From the NCBI RefSeq assembly GCF_040115645.1, contig NW_027096017.1:62001-126000 (forward strand): DNA of 64,000 nucleotides, given 5' to 3'. This DNA is from Euwallacea fornicatus (lineage: Eukaryota > Arthropoda > Insecta > Coleoptera > Curculionidae). Each line of letters begins with the position of its first letter. Position 1 is the stretch's first letter. Below the pieces are notes generated by a model. It searched no databases, had not been told where the DNA came from, and worked only from the letters and a program-made list of their open reading frames with translations. Positions 13,001 to 25,282 of this stretch are shown here, piece by piece. A program made the position numbers and the translations under genes.

Positions 13001-13705
13001 GGTGAGGTTTCTAGAAACCGAGTAATTGATGTGCTCAAACACACATCTTTCGTGACTTTTCAAGATTTGAACTTCCGTAGCTTCGGCAAATGTGCTTCAA
13101 ATACCTTCAAAATTTGACCACAGAATCACCTCGACGAGCTCTTTAACATGACTTATGATGCTTAAGTATATCTGGGTGAGTTTTCTAGAAACCGAGTAAT
13201 TTATGTGCTCAAACACACATGTATCGTGACTTTTCAAGCTTTGAACCTCCGTAGCATCGGCAAATGTGCTTCAAATTCCTTCAAAATTTGACCACAGAAT
13301 CACCTCGACGAGCTCTTTATCATGACTAATAATGCTTAAGTCCATCTGGGTGAGTTTTCTAGAAACCGAGTAATTTATGTGCTCAAACACACATGTATCG
13401 TGACTTTTCAAGCTTTGAACCTCCGTAGCATCGGCAAATGTGCTTCAAATTCCTTCAAAATTTGACCACAGAATCACCTCGACGAGCTCTTTAACATGAC
13501 TAATAATGCTTAAGTCCATCTGGGCAAGTTTTCTAGAAACCGAGTAATTTATGTGCTCAAACACACATGTATCGTGACTTTTCAAGCTTTGAACCTCCGT
13601 AGCATCGGCAAATGTGCTTCAAATTCCTTCAAAATTTGACCACAGAATCACCTCGACGAGCTCTTTAACATGACTAATAATGCTTAAGTCCATCTGGGTA
13701 AGTTT

Positions 13706-16001
13706 TCTAGAAACCGAGTAATTTATGTGCTCAAACACACATGTATCGTGACTTTTCAAGCTTTGAACCTCCGTAGCATCGGCAAATGTGCTTCAAATAC
13801 CTTCAAAATTTGACCACAGAATTATCTCGACGAGCTCTGTAACTTGACTTATGATGCTTAAGTCCATCTGGGTGAGTTTTCTAGAAACCGAGTAATTGAT
13901 GTGCTCAAACACACATCTTTCGTGACTTTTCAAGCTTTGAACCTCCGTGGCTTCGGCAAATGTGCTTCAAATTCCTTCAAAATTTGACCACAGAATCACC
14001 TCGACGAGCTCTTTATCATGACTAATAATGCTTAAGTCCATCTGGGTGAGTTTTCTAGAAACCGAGTAATTTATGTGCTCAAACACACATGTATCGTGAC
14101 TTTTCAAGCTTTGAACCTCCGTAGCATCGGCAAATGTGCTTCAAATACCTTCAAAATTTGACCACAGAATCATCTCGACGAGCTCTGTAACTTGACTTAT
14201 AATGCTTAAGTCCATCTGGGTGAGTTTTCTAGAAACCGAGTAATTGATGTGCTCAAACACACATCTTTCGTGACTTTTCAAGCTTTGAACCTCCGTGGCT
14301 TCGGCAAATGTGCTTCAAATACCTTCAAAATTTGACCACAGAATCACCTCGACGAGCTCTTTAACATGACTTATGATGCTTAAGTCTATCTGGGTGAGGT
14401 TTCTAGAAACCGAGTAATTGATGTGCTCAAACACACATCTTTCGTGACTTTTCAAGATTTGAACTTCCGTAGCTTCGGCAAATGTGCTTCAAATACCTTC
14501 AAAATTTGACCACAGAATCACCTCGACGAGCTCTTTAACATGACTAATAATGCTTAAGTCCATCTGGGTGAGTTTTCTAGAAACCGAGTAATTTATGCGC
14601 TCAAACACACATCTTTCGTGACTTTTCAAGTTTTAAATCTCAGGAACTTCGGCAAATGTGCTTCAAATACCTTCAAAATTTGACCACAGAATCACCTCGA
14701 CGAGCTCTTTAACATGACTTATGATGCTTAAGTATATCTGGGTGAGTTTTCTAGAAACCGAGTAATTTATGTGCTCAAACACACATGTATCGTGACTTTT
14801 CAAGCTTTGAACCTCCGTAGCATCGGCAAATGTGCTTCAAATTCCTTCAAAATTTGACCACAGAATCACCTCGACGAGCTCTTTATCATGACTAATAATG
14901 CTTAAGTCCATCTGGGTGAGTTTTCTAGAAACCGAGTAATTTATGTGCTCAAACACACATGTATCGTGACTTTTCAAGCTTTGAACCTCCGTAGCATCGG
15001 CAAATGTGCTTCAAATACCTTCAAAATTTGACCACAGAATCACCTCGACGAGCTCTGTAACTTGACTTATAATGCTTAAGTCCATCTGGGTGAGTTTTCT
15101 AGAAACCGAGTAATTGATGTGCTCAAACACACATCTTTCGTGACTTTTCAAGCTTTGAACCTCCGTAGCATCGGCAAATGTGCTTCAAATACCTTCAAAA
15201 TTTGACCACAGAATCATCTCGACGAGCTCTGTAACTTGACTTATAATGCTTAAGTCTATCTGGGTGAGTTTTCTAGAAACCGAGTAATTTATGTGCTCAA
15301 ACACACATCTTTCGTGACTTTTCAAGTTTTGAACCTCAGGAACTTCGGCAAATGTGCTTCAAATACCTTCAAGATTTGACCACAGAATCACCTCGGCGAG
15401 CTCTTTAACATGACTAGTAATGCTTAAGTCCATCTGGGTAAGTTTTCTAGAAACCGAGTAATTTATGTGCTCAAACACACATGTATCGTGACTTTTCAAG
15501 CTTTGAACCTCCGTAGCATCGGCAAATGTGCTTCAAATTCCTTCAAAATTTGACCACAGAATCACCTCGACGAGCTCTTTAACATGACTAGTAATGCTTA
15601 AGTCCATCTGTGTGAGTTTTCTAGAAACCGAGTAATTGATGTGTTCAAACACACATCTTTCGTGACTTTTCAAGCTTTGAACCTCCGTAGCATCGGCAAA
15701 TGTGCTTCAAATACCTTCAAAATTTGACCACAGAATCACCTCGACGAGCTCTGTAACTTGACTTATAATGCTTAAGTCCATCTGGGTAAGTTTTCTAGAA
15801 ACCGAGTAATTTATGTGCTCAAACACACATCTTTCGTTACTTTTCAAGTTTTGAATCTCAGGAACTTCGGCAAATGTGCTTCAAATACCTTCAAAATTTG
15901 ACCACAGAATCACCTCGACGAGCTCTTTAACATGACTAGTAATGCTTAAGTCCATCTGTGTGAGTTTTCTAGAAACCGTGTAATTGATGTGTTCAAACAC
16001 A
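13706..16001. repeat. 13-unit block, second copy of the 34-unit-spaced duplication
   Basis: This is the partner of 7790-10085. Its last third (from 15313) is also the start of the 16-unit tandem HOR, so the two events overlap and must have an order. The 34-unit copy carries CGTTAC at 9919 and 15835, and the 16-unit copy adds a third CGTTAC at 18619. These are the only CGTTAC units I found. Confidence 0.85.
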
Positions 16002-18096
16002 CATGTATCGTGACTTTTCAAGCTTTGAACCTCCGTAGCATCGGCAAATGTGCTTCAAATTCCTTCAAAATTTGACCACAGAATCACCTCGACGAGCTCT
16101 TTAACATGACTAATAATGCTTAAGTCCATCTGGGCAAGTTTTCTAGAAACCGAGTAATTTATGTGCTCAAACACACATGTATCGTGACTTTTCAAGCTTT
16201 GAACCTCCGTAGCATCGGCAAATGTGCTTCAAATTCCTTCAAAATTTGACCACAGAATCACCTCGACGAGCTCTTTAACATGACTAGTAATGCTTAAGTC
16301 CATCTGTGTGAGTTTTCTAGAAACCGTGTAATTGATGTGTTCAAACACACATCTTTCGTGACTTTTCAAGCTTTGAACATCCGCAGCTCCGGCTAATGTG
16401 CTTCAAATACCTTCAAAATTTGACCACAGAATCACCTCGACGAGCTCTGTAACTTGACTTATAATGCTTAAGTCCATCTGGGTAAGTTTTCTAGAAACCG
16501 AGTAATTTATGTGCTCAAACACACATCTTTCGTGACTTTTCAAGTTTTGAATCTCAGGAACTTCGGCAAATGTGCTTCAAATTCCTTCAAAATTTGACCA
16601 CAGAATCACCTCGACGAGCTCTTTAACATGACTAATAATGCTTAAGTCCATCTGGGTGAGTTTTCTAGAAACCGAGTAATTGATGTGTTCAAACACACAT
16701 CTTTCGTGACTTTTCAAGCTTTGAACCTCCGTAGCATCGGCAAATGTGCTTCAAATACCTTCAAAATTTGACCACAGAATTATCTCGACGAGCTCTGTAA
16801 CTTGACTTATGATGCTTAAGTCCATCTGGGTGAGTTTTCTAGAAACCGAGTAATTGATGTGCTCAAACACACATCTTTCGTGACTTTTCAAGCTTTGAAC
16901 CTCCGTGGCTTCGGCAAATGTGCTTCAAATTCCTTCAAAATTTGACCACAGAATCACCTCGACGAGCTCTTTATCATGACTAATAATGCTTAAGTCCATC
17001 TGGGTGAGTTTTCTAGAAACCGAGTAATTTATGTGCTCAAACACACATGTATCGTGACTTTTCAAGCTTTGAACCTCCGTAGCATCGGCAAATGTGCTTC
17101 AAATTCCTTCAAAATTTGACCACAGAATCACCTCGACGAGCTCTGTAACTTGACTTATAATGCTTAAGTCCATCTGGGTGAGTTTTCTAGAAACCGAGTA
17201 ATTGATGTGTTCAAACACACATCTTTCGTGACTTTTCAAGCTTTGAACCTCCGTAGCATCGGCAAATGTGCTTCAAATACCTTCAAAATTTGACCACAGA
17301 ATCATCTCGACGAGCTCTGTAACTTGACTTATAATGCTTAAGTCCATCTGGGTGAGTTTTCTAGAAACCGAGTAATTGATGTGCTCAAACACACATCTTT
17401 CGTGACTTTTCAAGCTTTGAACCTCCGTGGCTTCGGCAAATGTGCTTCAAATACCTTCAAAATTTGACCACAGAATCAGCTCGACGAGCTCTTTAACATG
17501 ACTTATGATGCTTAAGTCTATCTGGGTGAGTTTTCTAGAAACCGAGTAATTGATGTGCTCCAACACACATCTTTCGTGACTTTTCAAGCTTTGAACCTCC
17601 GTAGCTTCGGCAAATGTGCTTCAAATACCTTCAAAATTTGACCACAGAATCACCTCGACGAGCTCTTTAACATGACTTATGATGCTTAAGTCTATCTGGG
17701 TGAGGTTTCTAGAAACCGAGTAATTGATGTGCTCAAACACACATCTTTCGTGACTTTTCAAGATTTGAACTTCCGTAGCTTCGGCAAATGTGCTTCAAAT
17801 ACCTTCAAAATTTGACCACAGAATCACCTCGACGAGCTCTTTAACATGACTTATGATGCTTAAGTATATCTGGGTGAGTTTTCTAGAAACCGAGTAATTT
17901 ATGTGCTCAAACACACATCTTTCGTGACTTTTCAAGATTTGAACTTCCGTAGCTTCGGCAAATGTGCTTCAAATACCTTCAAAATTTGACCACAGAATCA
18001 CCTCGACGAGCTCTTTAACATGACTTATGATGCTTAAGTATATCTGGGTGAGTTTTCTAGAAACCGAGTAATTTATGTGCTCAAACACACATCTTT
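15313..18096. repeat. 16-unit higher-order repeat, copy 1 (2,784 bp)
   Basis: Copy 1 begins with a CAGGAACTT / CAAGATTTG / GGCGAG unit. It runs through the CGTTAC unit (15835), a GCAGCTCCGG unit (16357), two GGCTT units (16879, 17401; the second with CAGCTCG) and a CTCCAACAC tail (near 17569) to an AGATTTGAACTTCC unit. It matches copy 2 through about 17906, with no difference noticed by eye. The sixteenth unit (17923-18096) is a second AGATTT unit that copy 2 lacks. Confidence 0.87.
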
Positions 18097-20706
18097 CGTG
18101 ACTTTTCAAGTTTTGAACCTCAGGAACTTCGGCAAATGTGCTTCAAATACCTTCAAGATTTGACCACAGAATCACCTCGGCGAGCTCTTTAACATGACTA
18201 GTAATGCTTAAGTCCATCTGGGTAAGTTTTCTAGAAACCGAGTAATTTATGTGCTCAAACACACATGTATCGTGACTTTTCAAGCTTTGAACCTCCGTAG
18301 CATCGGCAAATGTGCTTCAAATTCCTTCAAAATTTGACCACAGAATCACCTCGACGAGCTCTTTAACATGACTAGTAATGCTTAAGTCCATCTGTGTGAG
18401 TTTTCTAGAAACCGAGTAATTGATGTGTTCAAACACACATCTTTCGTGACTTTTCAAGCTTTGAACCTCCGTAGCATCGGCAAATGTGCTTCAAATACCT
18501 TCAAAATTTGACCACAGAATCACCTCGACGAGCTCTGTAACTTGACTTATAATGCTTAAGTCCATCTGGGTAAGTTTTCTAGAAACCGAGTAATTTATGT
18601 GCTCAAACACACATCTTTCGTTACTTTTCAAGTTTTGAATCTCAGGAACTTCGGCAAATGTGCTTCAAATACCTTCAAAATTTGACCACAGAATCACCTC
18701 GACGAGCTCTTTAACATGACTAGTAATGCTTAAGTCCATCTGTGTGAGTTTTCTAGAAACCGTGTAATTGATGTGTTCAAACACACATGTATCGTGACTT
18801 TTCAAGCTTTGAACCTCCGTAGCATCGGCAAATGTGCTTCAAATTCCTTCAAAATTTGACCACAGAATCACCTCGACGAGCTCTTTAACATGACTAATAA
18901 TGCTTAAGTCCATCTGGGCAAGTTTTCTAGAAACCGAGTAATTTATGTGCTCAAACACACATGTATCGTGACTTTTCAAGCTTTGAACCTCCGTAGCATC
19001 GGCAAATGTGCTTCAAATTCCTTCAAAATTTGACCACAGAATCACCTCGACGAGCTCTTTAACATGACTAGTAATGCTTAAGTCCATCTGTGTGAGTTTT
19101 CTAGAAACCGTGTAATTGATGTGTTCAAACACACATCTTTCGTGACTTTTCAAGCTTTGAACATCCGCAGCTCCGGCTAATGTGCTTCAAATACCTTCAA
19201 AATTTGACCACAGAATCACCTCGACGAGCTCTGTAACTTGACTTATAATGCTTAAGTCCATCTGGGTAAGTTTTCTAGAAACCGAGTAATTTATGTGCTC
19301 AAACACACATCTTTCGTGACTTTTCAAGTTTTGAATCTCAGGAACTTCGGCAAATGTGCTTCAAATTCCTTCAAAATTTGACCACAGAATCACCTCGACG
19401 AGCTCTTTAACATGACTAATAATGCTTAAGTCCATCTGGGTGAGTTTTCTAGAAACCGAGTAATTGATGTGTTCAAACACACATCTTTCGTGACTTTTCA
19501 AGCTTTGAACCTCCGTAGCATCGGCAAATGTGCTTCAAATACCTTCAAAATTTGACCACAGAATTATCTCGACGAGCTCTGTAACTTGACTTATGATGCT
19601 TAAGTCCATCTGGGTGAGTTTTCTAGAAACCGAGTAATTGATGTGCTCAAACACACATCTTTCGTGACTTTTCAAGCTTTGAACCTCCGTGGCTTCGGCA
19701 AATGTGCTTCAAATTCCTTCAAAATTTGACCACAGAATCACCTCGACGAGCTCTTTATCATGACTAATAATGCTTAAGTCCATCTGGGTGAGTTTTCTAG
19801 AAACCGAGTAATTTATGTGCTCAAACACACATGTATCGTGACTTTTCAAGCTTTGAACCTCCGTAGCATCGGCAAATGTGCTTCAAATTCCTTCAAAATT
19901 TGACCACAGAATCACCTCGACGAGCTCTGTAACTTGACTTATAATGCTTAAGTCCATCTGGGTGAGTTTTCTAGAAACCGAGTAATTGATGTGTTCAAAC
20001 ACACATCTTTCGTGACTTTTCAAGCTTTGAACCTCCGTAGCATCGGCAAATGTGCTTCAAATACCTTCAAAATTTGACCACAGAATCATCTCGACGAGCT
20101 CTGTAACTTGACTTATAATGCTTAAGTCCATCTGGGTGAGTTTTCTAGAAACCGAGTAATTGATGTGCTCAAACACACATCTTTCGTGACTTTTCAAGCT
20201 TTGAACCTCCGTGGCTTCGGCAAATGTGCTTCAAATACCTTCAAAATTTGACCACAGAATCAGCTCGACGAGCTCTTTAACATGACTTATGATGCTTAAG
20301 TCTATCTGGGTGAGTTTTCTAGAAACCGAGTAATTGATGTGCTCCAACACACATCTTTCGTGACTTTTCAAGCTTTGAACCTCCGTAGCTTCGGCAAATG
20401 TGCTTCAAATACCTTCAAAATTTGACCACAGAATCACCTCGACGAGCTCTTTAACATGACTTATGATGCTTAAGTCTATCTGGGTGAGGTTTCTAGAAAC
20501 CGAGTAATTGATGTGCTCAAACACACATCTTTCGTGACTTTTCAAGATTTGAACTTCCGTAGCTTCGGCAAATGTGCTTCAAATACCTTCAAAATTTGAC
20601 CACAGAATCACCTCGACGAGCTCTTTAACATGACTTATGATGCTTAAGTATATCTGGGTGAGTTTTCTAGAAACCGAGTAATTTATGCGCTCAAACACAC
20701 ATCTTT
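18097..20706. repeat. 16-unit higher-order repeat, copy 2 (15 matching units)
   Basis: Each of the 15 units matches copy 1 at a shift of 2,784 bp, including CGTTAC at 18619, the GCAGCTCCGG unit at 19141 and CTCCAACAC near 20343. The match ends at about 20690, where this copy has GCGCTC and continues into a TTTTAAATCTC unit at 20707. Near-perfect identity over 2.6 kb implies a recent tandem duplication or recent conversion. Confidence 0.87.
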
Positions 20707-22098
20707 CGTGACTTTTCAAGTTTTAAATCTCAGGAACTTCGGCAAATGTGCTTCAAATACCTTCAAAATTTGACCACAGAATCACCTCGACGAGCTCTTT
20801 AACATGACTTATGATGCTTAAGTATATCTGGGTGAGTTTTCTAGAAACCGAGTAATTTATGTGCTCAAACACACATGTATCGTGACTTTTCAAGCTTTGA
20901 ACCTCCGTAGCATCGGCAAATGTGCTTCAAATTCCTTCAAAATTTGACCACAGAATCACCTCTACGAGCTCTTTATCATGACTAATAATGCTTAAGTCCA
21001 TCTGGGTGAGTTTTCTAGAAACCGAGTAATTTATGTGCTCAAACACACATGTATCGTGACTTTTCAAGCTTTGAACCTCCGTAGCATCGGCAAATGTGCT
21101 TCAAATTCCTTCAAAATTTGACCACAGAATCACCTCGACGAGCTCTTTAACATGACTAATAATGCTTAAGTCCATCTGGGCAAGTTTTCTAGAAACCGAG
21201 TAATTTATGTGCTCAAACACACATGTATCGTGACTTTTCAAGCTTTGAACCTCCGTAGCATCGGCAAATGTGCTTCAAATTCCTTCAAAATTTGACCACA
21301 GAATCACCTCGACGAGCTCTTTAACATGACTAATAATGCTTAAGTCCATCTGGGTAAGTTTTCTAGAAACCGAGTAATTTATGTGCTCAAACACACATCT
21401 TTCGTGACTTTTCAAGCTTTGAACCTCCGTAGCATCGGCAAATGTGCTTCAAATACCTTCAAAATTTGACCACAGAATCATCTCGACGAGCTCTGTAACT
21501 TGACTTATAATGCTTAAGTCTATCTGGGTGAGTTTTCTAGAAACCGAGTAATTTATGTGCTCAAACACACATCTTTCGTGACTTTTCAAGTTTTGAACCT
21601 CAGGAACTTCGGCAAATGTGCTTCAAATACCTTCAAGATTTGACCACAGAATCACCTCGGCGAGCTCTTTAACATGACTAGTAATGCTTAAGTCCATCTG
21701 GGTAAGTTTTCTAGAAACCGAGTAATTTATGTGCTCAAACACACATGTATCGTGACTTTTCAAGCTTTGAACCTCCGTAGCATCGGCAAATGTGCTTCAA
21801 ATTCCTTCAAAATTTGACCACAGAATCACCTCGACGAGCTCTTTAACATGACTAGTAATGCTTAAGTCCATCTGTGTGAGTTTTCTAGAAACCGAGTAAT
21901 TGATGTGTTCAAACACACATCTTTCGTGACTTTTCAAGCTTTGAACCTCCGTAGCATCGGCAAATGTGCTTCAAATACCTTCAAAATTTGACCACAGAAT
22001 CATCTCGACGAGCTCTGTAACTTGACTTATAATGCTTAAGTCTATCTGGGTGAGTTTTCTAGAAACCGAGTAATTTATGTGCTCAAACACACATCTTT

Positions 22099-23490
22099 CG
22101 TGACTTTTCAAGTTTTGAACCTCAGGAACTTCGGCAAATGTGCTTCAAATACCTTCAAGATTTGACCACAGAATCACCTCGGCGAGCTCTTTAACATGAC
22201 TAGTAATGCTTAAGTCCATCTGGGTAAGTTTTCTAGAAACCGAGTAATTTATGTGCTCAAACACACATGTATCGTGACTTTTCAAGCTTTGAACCTCCGT
22301 AGCATCGGCAAATGTGCTTCAAATTCCTTCAAAATTTGACCACAGAATCACCTCGACGAGCTCTTTAACATGACTAATAATGCTTAAGTCCATCTGGGCA
22401 AGTTTTCTAGAAACCGAGTAATTTATGTGCTCAAACACACATGTATCGTGACTTTTCAAGCTTTGAACCTCCGTAGCATCGGCAAATGAGCTTCAAATTC
22501 CTTCAAAATTTGACCACAGAATCACCTCGACGAGCTCTTTAACATGACTAGTAATGCTTAAGTCCATCTGTGTGAGTTTTCTAGAAACCGTGTAATTGAT
22601 GTGTTCAAACACACATCTTTCGTGACTTTTCAAGCTTTGAACATCCGCAGCTCCGGCTAATGTGCTTCAAATACCTTCAAAATTTGACCACAGAATCACC
22701 TCGACGAGCTCTGTAACTTGACTTATAATGCTTAAGTCCATCTGGGTAAGTTTTCTAGAAACCGAGTAATTTATGTGCTCAAACACACATCTTTCGTGAC
22801 TTTTCAAGTTTTGAATCTCAGGAACTTCGGCAAATGTGCTTCAAATTCCTTCAAGATTTGACCACAGAATCACCTCGGCGAGCTCTTTAACATGACTAGT
22901 AATGCTTAAGTCCATCTGGGTAAGTTTTCTAGAAACCGAGTAATTTATGTGCTCAAACACACATGTATCGTGACTTTTCAAGCTTTGAACCTCCGTAGCA
23001 TCGGCAAATGTGCTTCAAATTCCTTCAAAATTTGACCACAGAATCACCTCGACGAGCTCTTTAACATGACTAATAATGCTTAAGTCCATCTGGGCAAGTT
23101 TTCTAGAAACCGAGTAATTTATGTGCTCAAACACACATGTATCGTGACTTTTCAAGCTTTGAACCTCCGTAGCATCGGCAAATGAGCTTCAAATTCCTTC
23201 AAAATTTGACCACAGAATCACCTCGACGAGCTCTTTAACATGACTAGTAATGCTTAAGTCCATCTGTGTGAGTTTTCTAGAAACCGTGTAATTGATGTGT
23301 TCAAACACACATCTTTCGTGACTTTTCAAGCTTTGAACATCCGCAGCTCCGGCTAATGTGCTTCAAATACCTTCAAAATTTGACCACAGAATCACCTCGA
23401 CGAGCTCTGTAACTTGACTTATAATGCTTAAGTCCATCTGGGTAAGTTTTCTAGAAACCGAGTAATTTATGTGCTCAAACACACATCTTT
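22099..23490. repeat. Recent 4-unit (696-bp) tandem duplication
   Basis: The series at 22273, 22447 and 22621 is repeated at 22969, 23143 and 23317. The private change GGCAAATGAG (in place of GGCAAATGTG) is found only in the units at 22447 and 23143, so the duplication is younger than that mutation. The unit at 22795 joins the two copies and is a hybrid. The repeated tract is about 22160-22855 and 22856-23551. Confidence 0.9.
22795..22968. repeat. Hybrid unit at an unequal-crossover junction
   Basis: The first part matches the unit at 23491 (TTTTGAATCTCAGG head and T at unit position 53, base 22847). The rest matches the unit at 22099 (G at unit position 61, base 22855; then GGCGAG, ACTAGTAAT and GGGTAAG). 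The switch lies between 22848 and 22854. This is the expected product of a crossover between two misaligned units four repeats apart. Confidence 0.85.
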
Positions 23491-24817
23491 CGTGACTTTT
23501 CAAGTTTTGAATCTCAGGAACTTCGGCAAATGTGCTTCAAATTCCTTCAAAATTTGACCACAGAATCACCTCGACGAGCTCTTTAACATGACTAATAATG
23601 CTTAAGTCCATCTGGGTGAGTTTTCTAGAAACCGAGTAATTGATGTGCTCAAACACACATCTTTCGTGACTTTTCAAGCTTTGAACCTCCGTGGCTTCGG
23701 CAAATGTGCTTCAAATTCCTTCAAAATTTGACCACAGAATCACCTCGACGAGCTCTTTATCATGACTAATAATGCTTAAGTCCATCTGGGTGAGTTTTCT
23801 AGAAACCGAGTAATTTATGTGCTCAAACACACATGTATCGTGACTTTTCAAGCTTTGAACCTCCGTAGCATCGGCAAATGTGCTTCAAATTCCTTCAAAA
23901 TTTGACCACAGAATCACCTCGACGAGCTCTGTAACTTGACTTATAATGCTTAAGTCCATCTGGGTGAGTTTTCTAGAAACCGAGTAATTGATGTGCTCAA
24001 ACACACATCTTTCGTGACTTTTCAAGCTTTGAACCTCCGTGGCTTCGGCAAATGTGCTTCAAATACCTTCAAAATTTGACCACAGAATCATCTCGACGAG
24101 CTCTGTAACTTGACTTATAATGCTTAAGTCCATCTGGGTGAGTTTTCTAGAAACCGAGTAATTGATGTGCTCCAACACACATCTTTCGTGACTTTTCAAG
24201 CTTTGAACCTCCGTAGCTTCGGCAAATGTGCTTCAAATACCTTCAAAATTTGACCACAGAATCACCTCGACGAGCTCTTTAACATGACTAATAATGCTTA
24301 AGTCCATCTGGGTGAGTTTTCTAGAAACCGAGTAATTTATGCGCTCAAACACACATCTTTCGTGACTTTTCAAGTTTTAAATCTCAGGAACTTCGGCAAA
24401 TGTGCTTCAAATACCTTCAAAATTTGACCACAGAATCACCTCGACGAGCTCTTTAACATGACTTATGATGCTTAAGTATATCTGGGTGAGTTTTCTAGAA
24501 ACCGAGTAATTTATGTGCTCAAACACACATGTATCGTGACTTTTCAAGCTTTGAACCTCCGTAGCATCGGCAAATGTGCTTCAAATTCCTTCAAAATTTG
24601 ACCACAGAATCACCTCGACGAGCTCTTTATCATGACTAATAATGCTTAAGTCCATCTGGGTGAGTTTTCTAGAAACCGAGTAATTTATGTGCTCAAACAC
24701 ACATGTATCGTGACTTTTCAAGCTTTGAACCTCCGTAGCATCGGCAAATGTGCTTCAAATTCCTTCAAAATTTGACCACAGAATCACCTCGACGAGCTCT
24801 TTAACATGACTAATAAT

Positions 24818-25282
24818 GCTTAAGTCCATCTGGGTAAGTTTTCTAGAAACCGAGAAATTTATGTGCTCAAACACATATGTATCGTGACTTTTCAAGCTTT
24901 GAACCTCCGTAGCATCGGCAAATGTTCTTCAAATTCCTTCAAAATTTGACCACAGAATCACCTCGACGAGCTCTTTAACATGACTAGTAATGCTTAAGTC
25001 CATCTGTGTGAGTTTTCTAGAAACCGAGTAATTGATGTGTTCAAACACACATCTTTCGTGACTTTTCAAGCTTTGAACCTCCGTAGCATCGGCAAATGTG
25101 CTTCAAATACCTTCAAAATTTGACCACAGAATCACCTCGACGAGCTCTGTAACTTGACTTATAATGCTTAAGTCCATCTGGGTAAGTTTTCTAGAAACCG
25201 AGAAATTTATGTGCTCAAACACACATGTATCGTGACTTTTCAAGCTTTGAACCTCCGTAGCATCGGCAAATGTTCTTCAAAT
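24818..25282. repeat. Two-unit-spaced shared patch (348 bp apart)
   Basis: The rare pair CGAGAAATTT and AAATGTTCTTC occurs at 24851/24921 and again exactly 348 bp later. The sequence on either side differs in subtype (ATTCC then ACTAGTAAT after the first, ATACC then ACTAATAAT after the second). The shared patch is therefore only about 115 bp (about 24818-24934 and 25166-25282), shorter than one unit. It differs at 24876 (ACACATATG versus ACACACATG). A gene-conversion tract or a double exchange would explain it. Confidence 0.75.
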
